A stretch of DNA of 64,000 bases from Pseudonocardia sp. 73-21 (GTDB lineage: Bacteria > Actinomycetota > Actinomycetes > Mycobacteriales > Pseudonocardiaceae). Under the pieces are notes generated by a model, which saw only the letters and a program-made list of their open reading frames with translations, did not search any database and was not told where the DNA came from. Made by a program: the position numbers and the translations under genes. Position 1 is the first letter of the stretch; the number at the start of each line of letters is the position of its first letter. Positions 50,996 through 58,832 of this stretch are shown here, in pieces. Location: NCBI RefSeq assembly GCF_001899645.1, contig NZ_MKVV01000071.1, positions 40,116 to 104,115 on the forward strand, given 5' to 3'.

Positions 50996-53097
50996 CAGGC
51001 GGTCCTCCAGGTGACGACGGCGTCCAGGGCCTCGACGGTGGCGCCGTCGACGCGCAGCGGGTTGACCTCCAGCGACTCCAGCTCGTCGCCGAGAGCCAGC
51101 GCGAGGTCCCCGATCCGGGCGACGACGGCGGCCACCGCGTCGACGTCGGCGGGCGGGCCACCGCGCACCCCGTCGAGCACGGCGACGGTACGCAGACCGC
51201 GCAGCATCGCGGCGGCCTTCGCCGGCGCCACGGGCAGCGGGGACAGCACGGAGTCGTCGACCACCTCGACGAAGATCCCGCCCAACGCGACGGCGAGGAT
51301 CGGGCCCCACTGCGGGTCGCGCACCACACCGACGAGCAGTTCCGTGGCCGGCCCGCGCATCGGGGAGACGAGCACGCCCTCCACCGGCGCCCCGCCCGCC
51401 GCCCCGGTGACGGCGGCGTGGGCCTCGCGCACCGCGTCGTCGCCCCGGACCCCGAGCCGGACCCCGCCGATGTCGCTCTTGTGCAGGATCCCCGGCGACA
51501 CGATCTTCAGCGCGACGGCCCCTCCGATGTCGGCCGCGGCCTTGACGGCCTCGTCCGCCGACCCGACGAGCCGGGCGGGCACGACCGGGATCCCGGCGTC
51601 GGCCAGCAGCCGGCGGGCGGCGTCCTCCGACCACGCCCCGTGGCGCGCGGCGGCCTCCGGCACCGGGACGGCGGCCCTGTCCGACGGCGCGGCCGGGAGC
51701 GACGCCGACGACCACCACGCCACGTTGCGCAGCGCCACCACGGCCTGGCGCAGCCCGGGGATCGCGTACGGCACCCCGCCCGCGGCCATCACCGCGCGCG
51801 TGTGGTCGGTGATCGGCTGCAGCACCTGGTTGACGTAGACGACCGGCACGGCGGCCTGCGCGGCACCCGCGCCGATGGCGTCGACGAACACCTGCCCGCT
51901 GTAGGGGCGCCCGTCCGACACCCACGGCAGGGTGTTGACCACGGCCACCACCCCGACGGACGGGTCGTCCGCCATCGCGGTGATCGTGCGCGTGAACAGG
52001 CCGGGGTCGATGATCGCGGCGCCGGTGACGTCGAGCGGGTTCTGCACGGTGCCGTAGTCGGGCATGGCGTCGGCGAGCGCCGCGCGCGTGGGCCCGGCGA
52101 GCTCGGGCAGCACCATCCCGAGATCCTGGGCGCGGTCGGCGATGATGTCGCACGCCCCGCCGGAGATCGACACCACGCCGACGCCGGGCCGCGCGAGCCG
52201 CCCCAGGTGCGCGGCGGCGCCCGCCGTGATCAGCATGTCCTCGATGGAGTCCACGCGGATCACGCCGAGGTCGCGGAACACCGCGTCGATCGTGGCGTCG
52301 TCGCCCACCAGCGCCCCGGTGTGGGCCGCGGCTGTGCGCGCGGAGAGCTCGCTGCTGCCCGCCTTCAGCACGACCACGGCCTTGCCGGCCTCCGCGGCGC
52401 GCCGGGCGGCGCGGGTGAACACCGCCGGGTCGCGCACCGTCTCCATGAAGATCGCCACCGCGCGCGTGGCGTCGTCGTCGACGAGGTGGTCGAGCACGTG
52501 CCCCGCGGTGATCATGGCCTCGTTGCCCAGCGTGACCAGGTAGGACAGGCCGACGCCGGCGACGGTCGCGAAGTCGAGCATCGCGCTGGAGCTGGCGCCG
52601 CTCTGCGACAGCAGCGCCACGGGCCCGGCGACGCGCGGCAGCCCCGGCACGGACGTGACGGGGATCTGTGCGGCGAGGTTGGCGAAGCCGAGGTGGTTGG
52701 GGCCGAGCAGCACCATGTCGAGCGACTCGGCGTGGGCCACCAGCTCGTCCTGGGCCGCCCGGCCGTCCGGCCCGGCCTCGCCGTAGCCCGACGACAGGAT
52801 CACGGCGTTGCGGATGCCGGCGGCCGCGGCGTCGGACAGGGCGTCGAGCGTGGCGGCCTGCGGCACCATCAGGTAGGCGACGTCGACGGGCTCCCCGATC
52901 TCCGCACACGAGGTGACGGTGGCCCGGCCGTGGGTCTCCGCACCGCGGCGGTTGACCAGGAACGTGCGGTCGGCGAAGCCGAAGTCCACGAGGTTGGTGT
53001 AGGCGAGGTGGGAGAACAGCGACTTGTTCGCCGCCCCGACCAGCGCGATGCTGCGCGGGCGGAACAGGGACTCGAGCCGGCCGGACGACAGTGTCAT
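50995..53097 (-). CDS. ADP-forming acyl-CoA synthetase (acetate-CoA ligase family)
   Basis: A 700-residue fused ligase. Domain order is CoA-binding Rossmann domain (about 10-140, IALVGAANKSLFSHL), succinyl-CoA-ligase-like domain (150-460, with LLSQSG and the phosphorylated-His segment AAAHTGALVGDDA near 260), and a C-terminal ATP-grasp domain (480-700, AVALKIVSPGILHKSDIGGVRLG). It makes acyl-CoA from an acid with ATP hydrolysed to ADP, and may activate the cluster's substrate. ATG 53097 lies 80 bp from the divergent TetR gene, with an operator-like dyad in between. Confidence 0.93.
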   Translation of the reverse strand: MTLSSGRLESLFRPRSIALVGAANKSLFSHLAYTNLVDFGFADRTFLVNRRGAETHGRATVTSCAEIGEPVDVAYLMVPQAATLDALSDAAAAGIRNAVILSSGYGEAGPDGRAAQDELVAHAESLDMVLLGPNHLGFANLAAQIPVTSVPGLPRVAGPVALLSQSGASSSAMLDFATVAGVGLSYLVTLGNEAMITAGHVLDHLVDDDATRAVAIFMETVRDPAVFTRAARRAAEAGKAVVVLKAGSSELSARTAAAHTGALVGDDATIDAVFRDLGVIRVDSIEDMLITAGAAAHLGRLARPGVGVVSISGGACDIIADRAQDLGMVLPELAGPTRAALADAMPDYGTVQNPLDVTGAAIIDPGLFTRTITAMADDPSVGVVAVVNTLPWVSDGRPYSGQVFVDAIGAGAAQAAVPVVYVNQVLQPITDHTRAVMAAGGVPYAIPGLRQAVVALRNVAWWSSASLPAAPSDRAAVPVPEAAARHGAWSEDAARRLLADAGIPVVPARLVGSADEAVKAAADIGGAVALKIVSPGILHKSDIGGVRLGVRGDDAVREAHAAVTGAAGGAPVEGVLVSPMRGPATELLVGVVRDPQWGPILAVALGGIFVEVVDDSVLSPLPVAPAKAAAMLRGLRTVAVLDGVRGGPPADVDAVAAVVARIGDLALALGDELESLEVNPLRVDGATVEALDAVVTWRTA

Positions 53098-53145
53098 GGG
53101 ATCTCCTGAACGGCATCCGTCAGTAAGCCGGACCGACGCTATAGT

Positions 53146-53158
53146 GACGGGTACCGTC
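53146..53158. promoter_or_regulatory. Candidate TetR operator between the synthetase and TetR genes
   Basis: GACG-GGTAC-CGTC, followed by TAGCAAG. The same layout GACG-N5-CGTCTAG-N-AAG recurs at 53828. A TATAGT box lies at 53140-53145, directly beside it. Confidence 0.6.
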
Positions 53159-53177
53159 TAGCAAGTACCGGAGAGAC

Positions 53178-53777
53178 ATGACCGCCACCGCCCCCGCCGG
53201 ACGGCCCCGCGACCCGGAGGTCGACCGCCGGATCACCCTCGCCGCCGTCGACCTGTTCGGCGAGGCGGGCTGGGCCGGCTTCAGCCTCGAGGCGGTGGCC
53301 CGGCGCGCGGGCGTGGGCAAGGCGTCGATCTACCTGCGCTGGAGCACCAAGGAGAGCCTCCTGGCCGACGCGCTGGCCACCCGCATCATCGACATCGCCG
53401 ACACCGACACCGGCACCCTGCGCGGCGACCTCGTCGACCTGGCCCGGCAGATGCTGCGCCTCTACCTCGGCGAGAGCAGCCGGGCGGTGCAGCGGATCAG
53501 CGTCGAGGCTCCGTCGATCCCGGGCGTGGCCCAGCGCTGGGAGGAACTGCGCGGGTCGCAGGTGCTGGCGGCCCGCGCGATGGTGCGCCGCGGCATCCGG
53601 CGCGGCGAGATCCCGGAGAGTGCCTCGGTCACCCTGCTGCTCGACACGCTGTGCGGCGGCGTCGCCATGCACGTGTCGTCCACCCCGGCCCACCTGCTGC
53701 CCCGGCTGGTGAGCGACGTCGACGACTACGCGGAGCGGCTCGTCGACTTCCTGCTGCGCGCCGCGATCGCGACGTAG
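53178..53777 (+). CDS. TetR-family regulator
   Basis: A 199-residue TetR protein. The N-terminal HTH has ITLAAVDLFGEAGWAGFSLEAVARRAGVGKASIYLRWSTKESLL, typical in length and in the final Tyr/Trp-Lys helix. The C-terminal part is a TetR_C-type ligand domain. It divides two oppositely oriented catabolic operons and a shared dyad occurs before itself and before the MBL gene, so it is probably a local repressor sensing a pathway CoA ester or substrate. Start ATG 53178 follows GGAGAG. Confidence 0.9.
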   Translation: MTATAPAGRPRDPEVDRRITLAAVDLFGEAGWAGFSLEAVARRAGVGKASIYLRWSTKESLLADALATRIIDIADTDTGTLRGDLVDLARQMLRLYLGESSRAVQRISVEAPSIPGVAQRWEELRGSQVLAARAMVRRGIRRGEIPESASVTLLLDTLCGGVAMHVSSTPAHLLPRLVSDVDDYAERLVDFLLRAAIAT

Positions 53778-53827
53778 CCCTCCTTGAACGCGGGACGGCG
53801 CCGGGTTACGGTCAGGACCGATTTACA

Positions 53828-53840
53828 GACGATGAACGTC
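53828..53840. promoter_or_regulatory. Candidate TetR operator before the MBL-fusion operon
   Basis: GACG-ATGAA-CGTC, followed by TAGGAAG, the same pattern and tail as the site at 53146. It is 15 nt before GTG 53856, well placed for repression. Confidence 0.55.
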
Positions 53841-53855
53841 TAGGAAGCGGGCACG

Positions 53856-54902
53856 GTGCAGATCACGATCACCGGTACGGCGCAGCACGCCGCGTGGCGG
53901 GAGCGGACGCTGCCGCCGGTCGAACGCCTGGACGGCGGGCTGTGGTCGGTGCCGGTGCCGATCCCGGACAGCCCGCTGCGCTACACGCTGTGCTACCTGC
54001 TCACCGCCGACGACGGGCTGGTCGTCGTCGACCCCGGCTGGGACACCCCCGGGGGCTGGACGGCGCTGCTCGACGGCCTGGCCACCGCCGGTGCGGCCCC
54101 CTCGGACGTCACGGGCGTCGTCGCCACCCACGTCCATCCCGACCACCACGGGCTCACCGCGCGGCTGCGCGACGCGTCGGGGGCCTGGGTGGCGATGCAC
54201 CCCGCCGAGCGCGACTCGCTCCCGCAGCGCGCGGCCGTCGGGGAGGGTGGGCACCGCGACGCCGCCTCCGGCTGGTTGCGGCGCAGCGGAGCGCCGGAGG
54301 AGGCGATCACCGAGCTGGTGGGGGCCATCTCGACGAGCTTCGGCCCGGACGGCCACACCCGGCCGATGGCCGAGCCCGACCTCCTGCTCGACGACGGCGA
54401 CCTCGTGCCGCTCCACGGCCGCACGGTCCGGGTGCTCTGGACGCCGGGCCACACCCCCGGCCACCTCTGCCTGCACCTGCCCGACGACGACCTCGTGCTC
54501 ACCGGCGACCACGTGCTGCCCCGGATCACCCCCAACATCGGACTGCAGCCGCTGACGACCAACCCGCCGCTGGCGGACTTCCTCACGTCCCTGGACAAGA
54601 TCGGTGCGCTGGACGGCGGTACGACCGACGTGCTGCCCGCGCACGAGTACCGGTTCCAGGGCCTGGCTCTGCGCACAAGGGCGCTACAACAGCACCACGA
54701 GCGCCGTTGCCAGGAGCTGCTCGCCGTCGTCGCCGACCTCGACGACCCGACGCTGTGGCAGATCACCGAACGCCTGACCTGGTCCCGGCCGTGGGCCGAG
54801 GTCGGGCCGATGCGCATCGGGGCGCTGGCCGAGACCGGCGCCCACGTCCAGTACCTCACCGACCGCGGTGACCTCCGCGACCCCGTCAGGAGCGAAGCAT
54901 GA
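53856..54902 (+). CDS. MBL-fold metallo-hydrolase
   Basis: A 348-residue metallo-beta-lactamase-fold protein. The metal site THVHPDHHG (His92, His94, Asp96, His97) is intact, further His ligands are in WTPGHTPGHLCLH and HVLP, and LTGDHVLPRI carries the bridging Asp. The C-terminal 80 residues form an added helical domain as in thioesterase-like or hydroxyacylglutathione hydrolase-like members. Its place in front of a thiolase-like/crotonase fusion suggests a CoA-thioester or lactone hydrolase. GTG 53856 is the start; the stop overlaps the next ATG (ATGA). Confidence 0.88.
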   Translation: MQITITGTAQHAAWRERTLPPVERLDGGLWSVPVPIPDSPLRYTLCYLLTADDGLVVVDPGWDTPGGWTALLDGLATAGAAPSDVTGVVATHVHPDHHGLTARLRDASGAWVAMHPAERDSLPQRAAVGEGGHRDAASGWLRRSGAPEEAITELVGAISTSFGPDGHTRPMAEPDLLLDDGDLVPLHGRTVRVLWTPGHTPGHLCLHLPDDDLVLTGDHVLPRITPNIGLQPLTTNPPLADFLTSLDKIGALDGGTTDVLPAHEYRFQGLALRTRALQQHHERRCQELLAVVADLDDPTLWQITERLTWSRPWAEVGPMRIGALAETGAHVQYLTDRGDLRDPVRSEA

Positions 54903-57256
54903 GCCTCGACCCGAACACCCCGGTTGTCGTCGGCGTCGGCCAGGCGTCGGACCGCATCGACGACCCCGGCTACCGCCGCCTGTCCGCCGTCGGGCTGGCC
55001 GCGGTCGCCGCGGCCGAGGCGCTGGCCGACTCGGGCGCCGATCCCGCCGCCGTCGCCGCGGCGATCGACACCGTGGCCGGGGTGCGCCAGTTCGAGATCT
55101 CGACGCCGATGGCGCAGGCTCCGCTGGGCCGCTCGGACAACTACCCGCGGTCGGTCGCGAACGCGGTGGGGGCCGCGCCGGCGCGGGCGATCCTGGAGGT
55201 GGCGGGCGGCCAGTCCCCCCAGCACCTGATCACCGAGCTGGCCGGGGCCATCGCGGCCGGGTCGTCGCAGGTGGCGCTGGTGTTCGGCTCGGAGGCGATC
55301 TCCACCGTCCGCCACCTGGCCGCCCGGGAGGACAGGCCCGACTTCTCCGAGCACGCCGAGGGCGACCTCGAGGACCGCGGCTTCGGCCTCAAGGGCCTCA
55401 CCTCCCGCCACCAGGTCGCCCACGGCCTCAGCGACGCGCCGAGCCAGTACGCGCTGCTCGACAACGCCCGCCGCGCCCGCCGCGGCGAGACCCGCGAGCA
55501 GTACGCCGCCGGGATGGGCGCACTCTTCGCGCCGTTCACGCGCGTCGCGGCCAAGAACCCGCACGCCGCCGCGCCCACCGAGCGCAGCGCCGCCGAGCTC
55601 GTCACGCCCAGCGAGCGCAACCGGCCCATCGCCGACCCCTACCCGCGCTACCTGGTGGCCCGCGACCAGGTCAACCAGGGCGCCGCCGCGCTGCTGATGT
55701 CGACGGCCGCGGCCGACCGCCTCGGGGTGCCCGCCGCGAACCGCGTGTACCTGCACGGCCACGCCGACCTGCGCGAGCGCGACCTGCTCGAGCGCCCCGA
55801 CCTGGGTGCCGCCCCCGCGTCGGTGGCGGCCGCCCGGCACGCGCTGGAGGTCGCCGGGATCGGCGTGGACGACCTCACCACCATCGACCTCTACAGCTGC
55901 TTCCCCGTCGCCGTCTCCGCGGTCGCCGACGGTCTCGGGCTGGCCGCCGACGACCCCCGCGGCCTGACGCTCACCGGCGGGCTGCCGTTCTTCGGCGGCG
56001 CCGGCAACAACTACTCGCTGCACGCCGTGGCCGAGACCGTGCACCGCCTGCGCGCCGCACCCGGCAGCTACGGGTTCGTCGGCGCCAACGGCGGCATCCT
56101 GAGCAAGTACTCGGCGGGCGTCTACTCCACCACGCCGGTGGAGTGGCGCTCCGACCGCAGCGCCGACCTGCAGGCCGAGCTCGACGCCGGACCCACCGTC
56201 TCGCAGGCGGTGACGGCCGACGGCTGGGGCACCGTCGAGACCTACACCGTCAAGCACGGGCGGGGCGGCGCGCGCACCGGCGTCGTGGTCGGCCGGCTGG
56301 AGGCCGACGGCCGCCGGTTCCTGGCGCTGACCGAGGGTGACGACGCCCTCGACCTCCTCTCGTCCGGAGAGCCGATCGGTACCCGCGTCCACGTCCGCTC
56401 GTTCGGCGTCGGCAACCGCGTCACGGTCTCCCGGGAGCGGATGGACGAGCTGCACCCACCGCGCGCGGCCGGGCTGCGCAAGAGCTACGAGCACGTGCTG
56501 GTGCGCCGCGACGGGCACCTGCTGGAGATCACGATCAACCGGCCCGAGGCCCGCAACTCGCTGCACCCCATGGCCAACGAGGAGCTCGACGAGATCTTCG
56601 ACGCCTACTTCGCCGACCCCGACCTGTGGGTCGCGATCCTCACCGGAGCCGGGGACAAGGCGTTCTCCGCCGGCAACGACCTCGTCTACTCCGCCAGCGG
56701 CAAGCCGATGTGGGTGCCCAAGAACGGGTTCGCCGGGCTCACCAGCCGCCGCTCGATGCCCAAGCCCGTGATCGCCGCCGTCAACGGGTTCGCGATGGGC
56801 GGCGGCTGCGAGATCGCGATGGCCTGCCACCTCGTCGTCGCCGACGCGACGGCCCGGTTCGCGCTCTCGGAGGTGCGGGTCGGCCTCGTCGCCGGCGCGG
56901 GCGGGCTGGTGCGGCTGCCGCGCACGGTGCCGCCCACCGTCGCCACCGAGATGATCCTGACCGGGCGCCGCCTCTCGGCCGACGAGGCGCTCGGCTTCGG
57001 CCTGGTCAACCGGGTCACCGACGCCGGTGCGGCGGTGGAGGGCGCCCGCGCGCTCGCCGCCGAGATCCTGGCCGGCTCCCCGACCTCGGTGCGGATGTCG
57101 CTGCAGATCATGGCGGAGACCCGCGGCATCCCGGATGTCGTGGACGCCGTCACCTTCCCGTCCCCCGCCCTCGACGAGCTGATGGCCAGCGCCGACGCGA
57201 CGGAGGGCGTGACGGCGTTCGCCCAGAAGCGCGCGCCACGGTGGACGAACCGCTAG
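54899..57256 (+). CDS. Natural fusion of a TLP1-type thiolase-like protein and an enoyl-CoA hydratase
   Basis: A single 785-residue frame. Residues 1 to about 430 are thiolase-like (VVVGVGQASDR at the start, GGQSPQHLI where a thiolase would have its nucleophilic Cys, TIDLYSCFPVAVS, TGGLPFFGGAGNN). Residues about 440-513 match the added C-terminal domain of type-1 thiolase-like proteins (TLP1). Residues 525-785 are a crotonase, with EITINRPEARNSL, the oxyanion segments GDKAFSAGND and AMGGGCEIAMA, and SEVRVGLVAGAGG carrying a catalytic-type Glu. No stop or frameshift separates them. TLP1 proteins lack the Cys, so the N part may bind rather than cleave acyl-CoA. It overlaps the MBL gene by 4 nt. 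It probably acts in side-chain or ring beta-oxidation. Confidence 0.85.
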   Translation: MSLDPNTPVVVGVGQASDRIDDPGYRRLSAVGLAAVAAAEALADSGADPAAVAAAIDTVAGVRQFEISTPMAQAPLGRSDNYPRSVANAVGAAPARAILEVAGGQSPQHLITELAGAIAAGSSQVALVFGSEAISTVRHLAAREDRPDFSEHAEGDLEDRGFGLKGLTSRHQVAHGLSDAPSQYALLDNARRARRGETREQYAAGMGALFAPFTRVAAKNPHAAAPTERSAAELVTPSERNRPIADPYPRYLVARDQVNQGAAALLMSTAAADRLGVPAANRVYLHGHADLRERDLLERPDLGAAPASVAAARHALEVAGIGVDDLTTIDLYSCFPVAVSAVADGLGLAADDPRGLTLTGGLPFFGGAGNNYSLHAVAETVHRLRAAPGSYGFVGANGGILSKYSAGVYSTTPVEWRSDRSADLQAELDAGPTVSQAVTADGWGTVETYTVKHGRGGARTGVVVGRLEADGRRFLALTEGDDALDLLSSGEPIGTRVHVRSFGVGNRVTVSRERMDELHPPRAAGLRKSYEHVLVRRDGHLLEITINRPEARNSLHPMANEELDEIFDAYFADPDLWVAILTGAGDKAFSAGNDLVYSASGKPMWVPKNGFAGLTSRRSMPKPVIAAVNGFAMGGGCEIAMACHLVVADATARFALSEVRVGLVAGAGGLVRLPRTVPPTVATEMILTGRRLSADEALGFGLVNRVTDAGAAVEGARALAAEILAGSPTSVRMSLQIMAETRGIPDVVDAVTFPSPALDELMASADATEGVTAFAQKRAPRWTNR

Positions 57257-57433
57257 GCCCACTAGTCGTCAGTGTCCTCACAACGGGAGTGGGCCGGGTC
57301 GCGGCGCGTGGGAGTGGGGGCGCTCGCAGCACCCGCGGCTCGGGCCGGCCGTCGAGGTGTCGGTCACCGGCGAGCACCCGCTGACGTCCGGTCTCGGCGG
57401 CTTCACGTTGGTGGACGAGGTGCACGGCGACCT

Positions 57434-57529
57434 GCGGCTCAGCTGGAGTACCTGCTCGCCGCCGAGTGGGCCACCGGCAGCGTCCTCACCATCGACGGCG
57501 GCCCGGGCCCGGGCGTCACGAACGCCTGA
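57434..57529 (+). pseudogene. C-terminal remnant of an SDR gene
   Basis: The frame ends EYLLAAEWATGSVLTIDGGPG followed by GVTNA and TGA at 57527-57529, the standard SDR C terminus (LAS-WATGSVLTVDGG). The Rossmann and catalytic parts are absent. It opens an approximately 0.9-kb stretch (57257-58146) that has no intact gene. Confidence 0.6.
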
Positions 57530-57589
57530 ACGTCACCCGCCCCGCCCCGCCCGCAACCGTCACATGGAGTCGGGCGGGGGTCGGGCCCG

Positions 57590-57935
57590 TCAGGAGGAGC
57601 GGCGGCCGCGGGGGGCCGGGGCCGTCGCGCCGGCGCCCCGCTGCAGCAGCGCGGCGGGGGCGCCGTGGTCGGCGCGCAGGCGGCGCAGGTCCGGGTCCGA
57701 GGTCCAGAAGGACTCGAAGTCGTCGGGCGTGAACTTCTCCGCGACCAGGTGCATGGCGATGCGCGGGCCACCCGGAGAGGAACAGGTCCTTGCGGGCCGC
57801 GGACACGACGTCCTCGGCGCGGGCCAGCAGCGACGCCCGGTCCGACAGGTTGTGCACCAGCCGGACCTGCGGCGGCGAGGCGATGCCGGGCAACGCGTCG
57901 CGGAGGGTGTCGATCGACTGGTCGAACTCGCGGCG
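57590..57935 (-). pseudogene. Remnant of a TrmB-like regulator
   Basis: On the minus strand one frame reads DQSIDTLRDALPGIASPPQV, then HNLSDRASLLARAEDVVSAARKDLFLSGW, typical of the effector domain of TrmB-type sugar regulators. After LSGW the sequence shifts frame and continues as IAMHLVAEKFTPDDFESFW. The HTH part is missing. Codon bias is normal, so decay is recent. Confidence 0.5.
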
Positions 57936-58052
57936 TCACATCGTCGCACCAGGCGCTCCGGCGGAGTCCGTCGACTTCAGCCGGACCGTGCCCAGCAGCG
58001 CGCCCTTGGTGACGCCGCCGTCCACGGCGAGCAGCTGACCGGTGATGGGAGC
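57936..58052 (-). pseudogene. C-terminal remnant of a second SDR gene
   Basis: The minus strand encodes APITGQLLAVDGGVTKGALLG and ends at TGA 57936-57938. This is another SDR C terminus of a different subtype from the one at 57434. Confidence 0.55.
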
Positions 58053-58134
58053 TCCCGGCCGCGAACGCCGCCCGCCTCCTGCGCCTGCCGTAGGCGCTTC
58101 CCATTCGTCCAAGCCCGGCCGCCCCCCGCGTCGC

Positions 58135-58140
58135 TACCGT
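58135..58140 (+). promoter_or_regulatory. Leaderless -10 box for the cupin gene
   Basis: TACCGT lies exactly 6 nt before ATG 58147. Confidence 0.5.
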
Positions 58141-58146
58141 CGCGGC

Positions 58147-58602
58147 ATGGATGCAGACCAGGCAGGACGGCCGCCGGTCCACCTCGCTCCCGGGGAAGGG
58201 CGCCGGTACGACATGGGGCCGATCACCGCGGTGTTCAAGGCCGACGGGGCGGAGACGGTCGACCGGTACTCGATCTCGGAGTGGTGGATGGAGCCGCACA
58301 CCACGGGCCCGGGCGCGCACACCCACCCGGAGGACGACGTCTTCTACGTCCTCGAGGGCACGATGACCTTCCTCGTCGGCGACCGCTGGATCGACGCGCC
58401 GGAGGGATCGTTCGTGCTGGCCCCGGGCGGCACGCCGCACGACTTCCAGAACCGCACCGACGAGCGGGCCGGGGCCCTCAACGTCCACACGCCCGGAGCC
58501 TTCGAGCCGCGCATGCCCGGCATCGTGGAGTGGTTCCTCGAGAACCCGCCCGTCGGTCCGGGGGCTGCTCCGTCCGCAGCGGGCGGGCCGCCGTCCCCCT
58601 GA
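58147..58602 (+). CDS. Cupin domain-containing protein
   Basis: A 151-residue single-cupin protein. Motif 1 is GPGAHTHPEDDVFYVLEG (two His and Glu ligands), and motif 2 is FVLAPGGTPHDFQN with the third His. A metal site is therefore likely. Such proteins act as small dioxygenases, isomerases or sensors. The C-terminal Pro/Gly tail is probably disordered. ATG 58147 is fixed by conserved sequence and the TACCGT box. It is convergent with the ferredoxin gene. Confidence 0.85.
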   Translation: MDADQAGRPPVHLAPGEGRRYDMGPITAVFKADGAETVDRYSISEWWMEPHTTGPGAHTHPEDDVFYVLEGTMTFLVGDRWIDAPEGSFVLAPGGTPHDFQNRTDERAGALNVHTPGAFEPRMPGIVEWFLENPPVGPGAAPSAAGGPPSP

Positions 58603-58613
58603 GGGACGGCGTG

Positions 58614-58832
58614 TCAACCGGCGTCGATCTCCACCTCCCCGTCGAACAGCCGCAGGGCTCCCGACGGGCACGTGCGCGCGAGGTCGAGCAGGGCGGCGTC
58701 CGCCGGGAGCGTCGCGCCGGGCACCGGTTCGGCCAGCTCCTCGTCGTCGAAGCGGAACAGGTCGGGCCGATCGGCGACGCACCTGCCCGAGCTGATGCAG
58801 ACGTCCCGGTCGATCTCGACGCGGTAGCTCAT
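58614..58832 (-). CDS. [3Fe-4S] ferredoxin, partner of the adjacent P450
   Basis: A 72-residue ferredoxin. Cys12, Cys18 and Cys55 (in RTCPSGAL) are the cluster ligands; the position where a fourth Cys would sit is filled differently, typical of one 3Fe-4S cluster. It begins MSYRVEIDRDVCISSGRC. ATG 58832 overlaps the P450 stop (ATGA), so it almost certainly supplies electrons to that P450. Reductase genes are not nearby. Confidence 0.92.
   Translation of the reverse strand: MSYRVEIDRDVCISSGRCVADRPDLFRFDDEELAEPVPGATLPADAALLDLARTCPSGALRLFDGEVEIDAG

Noticed and set aside
54899..57256. TLP1-crotonase fusion as a missed frameshift between two genes
   Set aside because: The frame is continuous with good codon bias through the junction and no start site with a ribosome-binding site lies at about 56440-56500; kept as a fusion but flagged for resequencing.
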